DNA of 64,000 nucleotides, taken from Hypomyces perniciosus. Its lineage: Eukaryota > Ascomycota > Sordariomycetes > Hypocreales > Hypocreaceae. Below, one piece after another: positions 26,330 through 38,024 of this stretch. The stretch spans positions 4,650,001 through 4,714,000 of the forward strand of contig SPDT01000004.1 in the NCBI GenBank assembly GCA_008477525.1, in the 5' to 3' direction. A model generated the notes under the pieces. That model was not told where the DNA came from. It did no database searches and was given only the letters and a program-made list of their open reading frames with translations. Both the position numbers and the translations under genes were made by a program. The stretch's first letter is position 1, and the number at the start of each line of letters is the position of its first letter.

Positions 26330-29300
26330 GTTATAATCCTAAGTAATAACTATTAAAGTTATTAGAAACTTTTATATAGATATTATTTCTTTTTATTACC
26401 TTTACTTTTCGCTTTTAAGTTATTAAAGCTATTTTTTGTAATAAATAGTATAGGAGATATTACTTTTATAAAGCTAGAATTAATAGTCTAGTAAATTAAA
26501 TAAATTACAATTTTAATTAATTATGTAATTACTGTTAAAGTTTAAAATAAGATTAACTTAAATCTCTTTAATTAATTAATTAATTATTTCCTTGCTATTA
26601 GGCTATTTACTTTTATAAAAGTAAAGGTAATTACAGTCTAAAAGTTTAGTTTTAATACCTCTTTAACAGAAATCTCTATTTACTATAATAATATACTTTA
26701 AAAGTATTAATTTAATATTACTTTAAATAAAAAGAAAAGGAAAGCTAGGGATATAATTTTAAAGTAGATTTAGAAAATAGTTAATATTAATATTTATACT
26801 TTAGTTTTAGTAGACTTTTAAGTTATAGCTTTAGCCTTTACTGCTATTAAAGTAGTTTATAATAATAATAAAGACTTTAATATTTAATTTACTATTTACT
26901 AAATTATTAAAAAGTTTAAGGATTAATTAGGTTTTTATAAAAATATAATCTATAAAGAAATATATTTATTTTATAAATATATACTATATAAAGTAAAGTA
27001 TAGGAATATTAAGCTAAAAGTATAATATATTTAATAGGTATATATTTATATAAATATAGTAAAGTATAAGTTTTTTAAAGTTATAGGAATAGCTATTTAA
27101 ATAGCTTTTTTTAAAACTATTAAAGTATATATTACTTTAAGCTTTCCTGCCTATTATTTATTTCATATAGATAGCTTAATTAAAAGCAGTAAAAGAAATA
27201 AAGTTTTCTCCTTTAATTAACTTAAATACCTTTTTTAAATACTTTAAAAAATACAGAAAATTATATTTATAGCTTTTATATAATATTTAGTAATTACTTT
27301 AATAATATAGTAGGCAGTAATAATATATATTTAAAGCCTTTTATTAGTAAAAAGTGCCTTTATAGACTTAAAAGGTATATTTAACCTTTAAATAAGTGCA
27401 GTAAGGTATATACTGTATTTACTGGAAGGATTAATAAAAAAGGAAAATACACTTTTATATTTTAATAGGCTATAAACATTTATATGTGCTTATAAAAAAA
27501 TAAATAGCAGGTTACCTATAGGAAGTTTAGTAAAAGAGGTATTAACTTTACTGCCTTAGTATAGGGAGAAATAGCCTTAACTATTATAGCTGCTTTAATT
27601 CTATTAAATTTAATCAATAAAAAAATATAAGTATTATAGTATATTTAATAAGTGTATTAATATATATTAATATATAGGATACGCTTTACTGCCTTTTTTA
27701 GTATATTCTTTTTAATATATATAATATTATTTATTTAATAAATACTAGGAATTACTTTATTTTTAGCATTTGTATTTTAAATATAAAAGAGGACTATATG
27801 AAAGTCAAGGAGGTAGCTATTTAATAATTAAAAGAGAATATTATTTATTAAAGTATATTATTTATTAAAGGATATCTTTTATAATCTATATTAAAAGATA
27901 GCTTATTTTATTAAATTTACAGATATAGCTATAGTTAAAGGTTTTTATATAAATATTATATTATTATTCAAACTTTAGAAAGTAGGGATTTAGCTAATAA
28001 AATGCAATAATATTCTTTATCCTAGTATAGTTAATTTAAATACTATTATAGGGAGGGTAAAGTATAGGTATAATTTTCATTTCTTTAATAGAAGCCTTTA
28101 TTGCTTTATATTGCCCTTATTTGTAAATATACTATATTAAGTAGTTTAATAGCTTTTTTCATTTTTTTTAATATAGGCTATAGTATTTATATAGCGTTTC
28201 AAATTAAAAGAAAATTAATATATATATTCCTTTAATATTATAATATAATTTGGAATAGCTTTAGTATTCATAATTAAGATATTTAAGCTTAAAAGCATTT
28301 AAAGCGCTTATAAAACATATAAAGAATATATATATATTAAAGGAACTATATATATAGAATATAAAGCTTATACTTTTATATATGTAAAATAGGTTATTTC
28401 TTGCAGATTATTTAATAAATAAGTATTAAAACTATTTTTTAAAGTATATTGGAATCTTTAAAACTATCTTTAAGGCTATAATAAAGATAACTGGCTCTAA
28501 ATATTTAAAAAGAATATACTATATAATTATATATATACCTTTTATTAAATAAAGTATAAAAAGTTTTTAAGGCTTTTTTTAACTTTATAAGTATAGTTAA
28601 GATATAATATAATATCTTTATATATTTCTTTAAGTAAAATAATAAAAAGTTATAATTGCAGTTAAAAGCTTATTATATCTCTAGATCCAGGCTAATATAG
28701 AAAGTATTATTTTAAAGTTTGCCGCTTACTATATATATAAGCTAAATAGCGCTGTAAAATAGGTAGGATAGGAAGTTATAATTAAATTAATTAAGATATT
28801 AAAAGCTGCAGGCCTTTTAATTAATTTATAGCCTAAAGGTATAACAGCTGCAGTATATATTATTAATATACGTCCTACATACAGCTTTAATATAATATTT
28901 ATAAATAAATTAAAGTAATAGTTTCGTAATTTTATACCGTTTTAATAACGGAGCTTTCTATAGATATAGCTAGATTAAAGTAATCTTTATATATATAGCT
29001 GCTGCGCCTATATACTTAATAAAAACTATAAGGCTGGCTAGAAAAAGAGAGAATTTAAAACTAAATTTAAGGGATTAATTAGATATTTTTTTAGCTATAC
29101 TGTAAATAATATATATTATATTTAATTACTTGGTTTAGTAAAGGTAATTATTATAAAGAATGTATAATTTAATAAAATTGACTTTTTTAATAGTAAAAAA
29201 AAGATTGCGGATAAGCTGTCTATAGCTATGCTAAATAAATTATTTAATAAAGTTAAAGAAAATAAACTGGAATTTAAACTCTTTTTAATATATATTCCTG

Positions 29301-32057
29301 CAGTAAAAAATACCTTTATAAGTTATATAGAAAAGGAGAGTATACTTTTAAAGGTAATAGAGATATAAAGTATTAAAAATAGTTTAATGGATATTTTAAG
29401 TAAGCTATTAATACACTTAAAAGGACCTTTTGGTCTTTAAATATTAAACGCTATTTTAAAATAGTTAATTTTTATAGATAATATTAGCGCATTAAGATAA
29501 ACCTTAAGTAATATTTTTATAAGTAATTTAGTTTTTTTTATAAAAAAAGATATAGTAGAAAAATAGCTTTATATATTAAAAGTATATACTTTAATAAAAG
29601 AGGATAATTTATTAAAGTTAAAAGTAGATTAATATATCAAAGATTTACTTATTTCTATAAAAAAAGTAATCCTTTAAAGAAATATTAGCTAGTAATCTTT
29701 TAAATAGTAGAGTAATAGTTAATATTTATAAAAGTTTAAAACTTTAAAGGAAATAATTTATAAAAAAGGCTAATAACTATTTTTAACATATAAAATTAAA
29801 ATATAGACTTTACATACTACTTTTAAAGATAATAAGCCTAGTATATATTTAATAATTATTAAGCTTTTTAATTTAATATTATATTAACTACTGTTTAATT
29901 AATAGAAGCTAATAAATAATAAATTCAATAGCGCGGAAATAGTATTTACTGTTTTTAATTTAGTAATAGACTATAATTCTTTTTTAAACAAAGTATAGCG
30001 TTAAATAAACTAATTATTTATTAGGAAAATTTAATAAAACTATTACAAGATTAAAACGAGTTTATAAAATATTTATTTAAAGATAGGTTTAAGTAAATTA
30101 TATATAATAAAATTCACTCTTTATATATAAAAGGGATTTAGTAAAAGATATTATATTTAAAGGCAATAATAAAGTTATTATTAGTATATTAAGTTTTTAT
30201 TTATAAGTTTAATTAAAATAAAAATTTAAAATACTGTAAAGTTTATTTTATAGTTTATAGGGATTTATAAAAATAGTTGATTATAGAGAGTATATATATA
30301 GCTATATTAATAGTATATTCTTTTATATATTGATTACTTTTATAGCAAGATTTAACTTTAAATTAATGTAGTATAATATTAAAAACCTTTTTTTTAATAC
30401 TTTAAAAGATAAAAACTTAAAACTAATTATATATAAGCTCTTAAAGGGTTTTAAGTAACTAAATATCTCTTTAAAGCTTACTAAAGCTTTATATAGGCTA
30501 AAGGCCTTATTAAAGCTATAGTTTAATAAATTATCTTTAACTTTAAGGTAATAAAGGTTAATTTTAAGTTTTAAAAAGCTTTATCTTTTCTATAATAAAG
30601 CTTAAAAGATCTTTATTATATTTTATATAAATAATATTTTAATTATATATTATTATAATAATTAAGCTTTTTATACTAAATTATTAAATACTTTAAAAGT
30701 AAAGTATAAGTATTATAGTATAAGAGATATATAGTAATTTTTAAAGATTAAAATCATATATAATTATATAAAATATAAAATATACTTTTCCTATAAAACC
30801 TATTTTATGAAAATAGTAAAATAATTCAAGTTTAATAAAGGAATATAGTTTTTTATAATCCTAATATTTATTATAAAGCTGTAAAAAAGTATATTATAAG
30901 CTTTAAAAGTAACTATTAAACTATATTAAAAGAAAGTAAAATTAGTATTTTATATAGCTTTTATAATAAGGCCTAATATAGTATATAGCGCTTTAACTTT
31001 ATTAAGATTTTTAACTAACTTCAGTAAAGAGTACCTTAAAGCAGTTAATTAGTTAATTTATTACTTATATATATAGTATGTCCTAGCTTTTTAATATAAA
31101 AGGCAAAAAGAAATATAAGGTTTAACTACTTTAAATAATACTTTTTTTACTAATAATATAAATATTTAAAGATTATTTTAACAGTATTTTATTATATAAT
31201 CGTTAAGCTTTACCCTATAAAATATTATATATTAAAGTATTATTAGTATATTTAAAATTAAAACTAAGCTCTTTGCCTTTGTTTAAATAATAAAAAAAGG
31301 CTATAGGTTTATATTACTGTTTTTAAGAAATAAAACGTAACTTTAATGTCAATTAAAATATTAATTATATAATTTAATTAACTATATATTTTATAATAAA
31401 AGAAAGTATATAAATTAATATTTGCCTATATTATATTAAGATATAAAATATATAGCTTTAATAGGAATATTTAAAAGGATTATTTATAGTTGTTTATTTT
31501 TCTATTAACTTTATATTTATTAATAAGTTTACTGAAGCTTTACTTTAATAGCGCTTTAAATACTTTAAAGCACTATAAAACTTAATTGATATATAATTAC
31601 TAGAATAAAATATATAAAAATATAAAAAACTAATTCATTTTAGCTTATAGGCTATATACTATAAAAGGTATATTTTATTACTATAATAACTATTCTTTAA
31701 AAGCTTTTTAGCCTTTATATATTCATATATAAAGGGCATTATTATTATTACTACCTAAAGCAGCAGCTTTTTTAAACTATATTAAATTTTCCCCTTTTAA
31801 TAAATTAAATTAAAGGTATAATACTTGTTTGCAGTCAGATATTATTGAATTATATAAATTTAGGCTTAAATAAATAACGAATAAAGTATTTATTTTAATA
31901 TTATTTTCACTTAAAGCTTAAAAAAGCTAATATATAACTAATATAAATATTAAATAACTATAAAGTATACAATTAAATAAATTAATACTGTTAAATTAAA
32001 AAAAGGAGTATATTAAGTAATATTATAGTAGTTTTTATTAATATAAATAGTATACTG

Positions 32058-32510
32058 CTAAAAGTAAATAATAGAAATATATTAAAAGAAATCTCCTTCA
32101 CTAGCAATAGCTGACTTTAAATAACCTTTATAAAGAAAGGATAATAGTATAGCAGTAAAAGTAAAAGTAGTAGCAATAGTAATAGCGTAAATAAAGGGAG
32201 TATCTTTAAAGGGAATATTTAAAGGAAATAACTTTAAAGGTAAAGATAAGATTTAAATAATAGAAGGACCCCTAGACTTGCTTTAAGGAGGAGCCGAGCC
32301 GAGAGAAGCTCTATAAGCAGGGGCTGGGATAAAAGCAGCGTTAAGCACTGGCGCTAAGGCTAAGGAAGAAGCTAAACTAGCAGGAGCAGGGGTAGCAGGC
32401 ATAGCCGCTTAGCTAGCCAAGCAATTAATGCCGCGATAAGCTACCTTTAAGGGGCGACTATAACCATACTTAACTGATAAAGTATTCTTCTTTTATAATT
32501 TCACTGTTAG
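32058..32510 (-). pseudogene. RIP-damaged antisense AT-hook ORF of copia copy B
   Basis: Same position and strand relationship as the ORF in copy A. Read from 32510 leftward, the frame can be followed to a TAG stop at 32060-32058. The N-terminal block reads SVKYGYSRPLKVAYRG where copy A has SVKRGRGRPPKVARRG, so the AT-hook is destroyed by C-to-T/G-to-A changes. The tail LYKGYLKSAIASEGDF is well kept. In-frame stops (for example in the QKKNTLS-equivalent segment, and after SAPP) are TAA where a CAA or CAG is expected. The middle is of different length and composition from copy A but stays in frame, which speaks for past coding constraint. Confidence 0.5.
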
Positions 32511-32648
32511 CTAATAAATATACAGTATAAAGGGAATTAGTGGGAAGTGTAATATTTATAGTAGGGGCTATACTGCTGTTAATATTAATATTGATATTGA
32601 TATTATTATTGATATTGATATTATTATTGATGTTGATAATAATAATAA

Positions 32649-32810
32649 TATTATGGTACACGGAACAGCAGGTCAAGGTAATATCTTTATTGTGCCTTGA
32701 ATAAGGCAAGAAGCTATAAGAATGTGGTTCAAAGGTATAGGACCAAGTCATCACGTAAGGACGCACGTGACGCTGATAAGTCATTAGAGGGCAGGTTTGG
32801 TGCCGTGACA
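32649..32810 (-). repeat. solo LTR (162 bp) nested in copia copy B, hardly RIP-mutated
   Basis: On the minus strand it begins TGTCACGGCACC and ends CCATAATA. It is flanked by the direct repeat AATAA (32644-32648 and 32811-32815). Copia copy A lacks the insertion at the matching site (about 12415-12420), which confirms a discrete insertion. The first 12 bases and the end resemble the Ty3 LTRs at 6281-6452 and 8021-8192. It keeps many CpA/TpG dinucleotides, unlike its surroundings, so it escaped or post-dates RIP, or is too short to trigger it. Confidence 0.75.
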
Positions 32811-33121
32811 AATAATAACTAAAAAAGAAGAGTAAGGAATTAGGCTGGGCGCAGCTAATATACCTATTTTCAGCTATTTAAGATTAATTCACCTACTTAG
32901 AAAGCTTTATTATTTAATTTCCTATTATTATAGAATAATAATAGCTATAGCGCTTATATTCCTTTTACCTTTATAATAGAATATTAATATTTGTTTATAA
33001 TAAGGAGCTTTTAATTAAGTAATGGAGGCTTTAAGAGCGCGGCCACTTAATTATAATACTATAAATAAATTAGAGTAGCAGTTAATAAGGTATTGGGAAT
33101 AGCTTTATTAACTGGGGGGTG

Positions 33122-33396
33122 TATTGGGTTAAGTAGGCCGGGGCCCTACTGCCTATTAGCACTAGGGCCAGCGCTAGGGAGCTTGTCTTTGCTTTATAAG
33201 CAGATATAAGCTGATATATATATTGCGTAAGCGATTTGTTAGACTATATAGACGCTTATAAAGCGCCTGTATACAGCTTCTTTTTGTGTTAGCTATATAT
33301 ATATAGCGAGGACACTACGGTATATCCTCTTTTATAGAATCAAGCTTTGTTTCCTATTTCTCTATACTTTATATAGCTGTGCCGCGCTCCGCTATA
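33122..33396 (+). repeat. copia copy B, 3' LTR
   Basis: It begins TATTGGGTTAAG directly after the polypurine tract and ends CCGCTATA before the target duplication AAATA. It is less mutated than its 5' partner and keeps GGCCGGGGCCCTACTGCC near its start. Confidence 0.9.
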
Positions 33397-33401
33397 AAAT
33401 A

Positions 33402-35889
33402 TATAGCCTTTTAAAGGCTTAAAGTAAAGCTTTATATTCCTTTTTTATAGTATTATACTTTATTTTTAATAAAAGTTAATATTTACTTTTATATAAAATT
33501 AATTACTTTTTCCCTTTATAATTTATATTAAAATAGCCTTTTTTTATTATATTTATATTAACTATAAAGATTACCTTTTTATATCTTTTGTTTATATTTA
33601 ATATTATTAATATTGAAGTAAAAGTAATAAACTCTTTAAATTTACTTATAGTTTACTATTATTTTTTAATTTACTTTTAAAGGGCGTTTTTTTAATAAAG
33701 TCATTAAAAGTTTAATAATTTCCGCGAAATATTTAATTTAATATTTATACTAGTTAATTAAATTAAAGAAAAATTAAACTTTATTAATAGTTATATAGTC
33801 TTTTTATTTTTTAACTTTAATAATTTTATATATAGTTAATTAATGCTTTTTTATTTTATATTAATACTTTATTAACTAAATCAATTTTTAATATACAATT
33901 AATTTTACTATTGAAATCATATATTTTAATAATTTAATATTAATAAAACTTTTATTCAGATTTTAAAGATACTTTAAAACTATAGTATTAAACTTTAAAT
34001 ATTACTTTTTACTGCTATATATAATCTTTAAACCTTATATTATAATATTATTTAACAATAGTCAATAAACTATCAATATAAAATTAAATAGTATTTAAAG
34101 ACTAATATATTAAAATTATACTATTAAGTTTATAGTATTTATGAGAAAAGTATAGTATTTTAAAAGGCTAATAAACTTTATAAATATAATTATATTTTAA
34201 CTTTTTTTATTAAAAGGGATTCAAATATAGCTTAAAAAACATTTAATAATAATAATATTATATAACCTATAAAATCTTTATTAAATTAATTTATATTTAA
34301 AGGAATCAAGGTACCTTTAATAGTTACTTTATTTATTTATATAATAAAGTTATTAAAGTAAAGGCTATTTATTTTTTTATATTAAGGAAAATAGACTTTA
34401 TATAGCCTATAGCTTTCCTTTAAAGGACTTTTTTTAATATATATTTATAGCAAATTAATTTTTTTTTTCTCTATACTTTTAAAAATTAAAATATTATTAT
34501 TTTATTAAGCATTATACTTTATTATATTAATAGTTTATAGTAAAGCGATTTTAGAGTCTAGTTTTTTATATTTTATAAAGTTTTAAAGAAGTACTATTTC
34601 TTTATTCTTTAAAATTTATATTAAAATCGCGGTTTTTTATATTATTAATTTCCCTTTTATTACTTTTAAGATTATAATTAAGCATTTTAATATAGATCTT
34701 AACCTAGCTTTAATTACTAAGGATTTTAAATTAATATATTTCATAAAAAAGGTATTAAAAGTTAAATTATCTTTAGCTTTATTTTACTTTTTCTACTTTT
34801 AATAAAGAATTGTAATAGGAATAAAACTATTAAATAAAGTATTATTTATTAAATAGATTCTTTTACCTTTCTTTTTATATATAGTGTTAATCTTTATCCG
34901 CGTATACTTTTATATTTTTTTAAAACTTTCTCTTTTATTCCTTTATTCTTTTAAACCTTTTCCTGCTTTTTTTATTGCCTTTATTAATCTTTTAATTTAT
35001 AAGCTAATAGTAGTTAAATTAACTCCTGTTTAACTTACTTTAATAATCTATATAAAACATTTTCTTTAAAAGTAAATTAAAGCTTTTTTACGCTTGCGTT
35101 TACTTTATTAAGTTTATAAATAAATATATAGTTAAGATTTATTTTAGCCTTTAATTATATAATACTTCTATTTTATATTTTTTATAAATACCTTTTATAC
35201 CTAAAATAATAATTTAAATATTTTGTATTTTATATTTTATATACAAAACCCTCTTTTTTAATATGTAATTGAATATTAGCTATATAGCTTAAGTAAATAG
35301 TAAATTAAAAATATAAGGCATTAAAACTTTCTTAAATATAATATAAAACCTAACTATTATTCATATATTACTTATATATATTTAAATAATAGTTTTGCTA
35401 TATATATTTACTTATTTATTATTGAATGCAGTATTCATTACTTTGTAAGGGTATATTTTTAAACTATATTTTATAGTTAACTATAAAGAAATAATATTTC
35501 CCTTTAACCTGAAATTTATAAACACTTTAATAAATATACTATCAAATTCTTTTAATTATATTTATATTTATAATAGGTTTTTGTAAATATTAAAGAACCT
35601 TTTTCTTGAAACTATATAAATCTAGGTTATAGACTTTTATAATTAATTTACTTTATAGTTAATAGCTACATTTACTTACTTTAATTTATCAAAGTATATT
35701 TTTAATACTAGTAATAGGTTTAGATCTTTAAAATTAAATACTTTTTTTTAATAATCCCTTTATTTATAAAGGTTGTAAGGTTATAGCTTTAAAAGGTTAA
35801 TTTTATAGTAATTAAACAATTTATATAGTTACTTTTAAATATATAACTACTATATTTAATCTTTGTAATAATTCCTTTTAAAAGAGTAT
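33402..35889. other. AT-rich stretch without recognisable content
   Basis: About 2.5 kb of heavily RIP-like DNA. Nothing could be assigned on either strand. Confidence 0.55.
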
Positions 35890-36165
35890 TATAGTAAAGC
35901 GCAATATAGTTATATAAAGTATAAAGAAATAGGAAACAAAGCTTAATTTTATAAAAGAGAATATACTATAATAGCTTTACTCTATATATATATAGCTAAT
36001 ATAAAGAGGAAGCTGTATATAAACGCTTTATAAATGTCTATATAGTCTGATAAATTATTTACGCAATATATATATTAGTTTATATTTATATATAAAGTAA
36101 ATATAAGCTTTTTAATGTTAGCCTTAATACTAATAGGCAGTAAAACTTTAGCCTATTTAATATAA
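35890..36165 (-). repeat. solo copia LTR, strongly RIP-mutated
   Basis: It follows the LTR at 11832-12097 in the same orientation along its whole length (for example the segments matching AGGAAACAAAGCTTAATTTT and AAGAGGAAGCTGTATATAAA), with almost every C/G of the better copies changed to T/A. No internal region adjoins it, so it is a solo LTR or an isolated fragment. The right border is approximate. Confidence 0.7.
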
Positions 36166-37050
36166 AAGGTATTTATGTATAAAAATAAAGGTTATTTACT
36201 ATAAAGCAGGTTGAAAAGTAATTTACTTAATTTTTTTATAAAACTATATTTTAATAATTCTTTATAATTTTATCATTAGGTTTATTTTTAAAGTATTTAT
36301 AAGCTTTAAAATAATATTTAAGAAAATACTAGTTTTAAGCTTACAGATATTATTTAAAATTACTAATTAAATTATTATTTTAATTTACTTTACTTTTAAT
36401 AATTCCCTTTTATTTTTAATGCCTGTAATTTTATTGTCTTTATTCTATTATAGTTTAAAAGGCATAGCCTTTAAAGTTATATATATAAAGTTTAAATATA
36501 GTTGCTTTTTTTAATTAGCCTTTTTATTTAAAGTAATAATAGCTTTTTATTAATTTATTTATCTACTTTATTAATTATTTAAATGCACTTTTATCCTTTA
36601 TTAATTATAAAGTTAGTTAAAAGCGTTTAATTAAATAATTCTTTAATGAAGCTAGTTTAATTATATTTATTTAAAAATTCCTTTAAAAAAGCTATTTTAA
36701 TTAAATTTATAGAAGCATTTTTAATTCCTTTTACTTATATATTATCCTTTTTATTTATAATTATTTCATTTTTGCCTATAAAATATATAATATTTATTAT
36801 AAATCCTTTTATATGGATTATATTTAACCTTTATAGTATTTAAATTTTAAATATTTCCTTATACTTTACTTCTTTATAAATAGTATTAAAGACTTTAATT
36901 TTATAAAGGTTTAATTTTTAATTAACAAAATTAAATTTTATCTTTTTTATAAGTAATAAACTTAGTAAAACTTTATTTTAAACTTTATATAATTCTATTT
37001 AAAGCACTTGTATTTTATATATATAAGTTTCAATGGTTATAATTATTATA
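36166..37050. other. AT-rich stretch without recognisable content
   Basis: About 0.9 kb of RIP-like DNA into which the hAT-like element at 37059 inserted. No frame or repeat was recognised. Confidence 0.5.
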
Positions 37051-37058
37051 ATAAATTA

Positions 37059-38016
37059 AAGTAGCGCTATTTATATAAATAGATATTGCTATTTATATAA
37101 ATAGTCTGTGCGCTGCCTGCGAAAATCTCTTTACAGCTCCTTACATTATATAACTTAATCCTTTATATAATACTATAATACATAGCAGCAGTAATACATT
37201 ATATTACTTTACTTAATAGGTCTTTAATATCCCTTTTATATACTCTGTATAAAATCTCTTTAGCTTAATTATTCTTTTAGCTATATAGCTAGTATAATAC
37301 TATTAAACTCCTTAATTTTAGCTAATACTATAGCCGAGATACGGCTTTATTATTGCAATATTTTAGTGACCCGCGAACTTCTATAGCTTTTAAAACGCTA
37401 AAATAATAATCTAGAGCTTTATAGTCTCTGCTATAAGCTAGTAAAGCTCTTTATTTTAAATTGTAAAGGGGCTTGCTGGATATTGGGGTCTAATTGGCGT
37501 ATAGGCGGTCGCCCTTACCCTTGCTCTTACTCTCCTTATAACTGCTGTAATTGCTGTATGTATTATATATTAACTCTACCTCTATTACTGCTACTGCTAC
37601 TACTATTATTAGTATTATTATTACTAGTATTGCTGCTATTAGTAGGTTAAAGTATAACTGGTATAGGCAGTTTCTTATTATTTAGTAGCTGGGGTCTTTT
37701 ACAGAAATTTTAAGCAATATCTGGGTCTTGGATATAAAGGTATAGTTTATCTAAATCCTAGTGTATGTAACTATTAGTAGTATTCTCTATAAACAACAAG
37801 AAAGTTAAAGATAGATATATCTTTAAATTAAGTTAATAAAAGGTTAATAGGGATATTTATTACAGTAAAGGGCGCTAATAGTATTAGATTAGTGTTATTA
37901 TTATAGCTAAAGGTATTATTAAAAATGTTAGGAATTAAAGCTAGGGAGATTTTCGCAGGCAGTGTATAGACTATCTATATAAATAGCAATTTCTATCTAT
38001 ATAAATAGCACTACTT
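37059..38016. mobile_element. hAT-like non-autonomous DNA transposon (958 bp)
   Basis: Terminal inverted repeats of about 70 bp: the left end starts AAGTAGCGCTATTTATATAA, the right end (reverse complement) AAGTAGTGCTATTTATATAG. Both continue through a second copy of an ATTGCTATTTATATA unit to the shared GCCTGCGAAAATCTC. The element is flanked by a perfect 8-bp direct repeat ATAAATTA (37051-37058 and 38017-38024), the duplication length typical of the hAT superfamily. The interior has no transposase frame, contains TAT/TAC/TGC triplet-rich sequence at about 37580-37640, and is clearly less AT-rich than its flanks. The ends do not show the usual hAT CAGNG start, so the superfamily assignment rests on the 8-bp duplication. 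Confidence 0.8.
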
Positions 38017-38024
38017 ATAAATTA

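Larger units (their letters stand above)
26054..33396 (+). mobile_element. Ty1/copia retrotransposon, copy B (about 7.3 kb, plus strand)
   Basis: LTRs lie at 26054-26329 and 33122-33396, flanked by the 5-bp target duplication AAATA (26049-26053 and 33397-33401). A primer-binding region follows the first LTR, and a polypurine tract (CTGGGGGGTG, 33112-33121) precedes the second. The plus strand carries the integrase tail (FKTKFKGLIRYF at about 29050-29100) and the RT active-site block reading YILYINNILI (YVDDILI in the family) at about 30615-30650. Pol appears to end by about 31750. A relic of the antisense AT-hook ORF sits at 32058-32510, and a younger solo LTR interrupts the region at 32649-32810. 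All frames carry RIP-type stops. Confidence 0.88.

Noticed and set aside
32470..32811. 113-codon minus-strand frame in copia copy B
   Set aside because: It begins inside the solo LTR and runs through an Ile/Asn repeat into the element, so it is an insertion by-product without conserved counterpart.
11832..33396. Very long inverted repeat (11832-12097 versus 33122-33396) suggesting one giant DNA transposon
   Set aside because: Each end pairs with a closer LTR in direct orientation (18672 and 26054), with copia integrase and RT between, so these are two opposed retrotransposons.
37580..37640. Short triplet-rich repeats resembling a CRISPR-like or minisatellite array
   Set aside because: Units are irregular TAT/TAC/TGC triplets without spacers, inside a TIR-bounded element of a eukaryotic genome.
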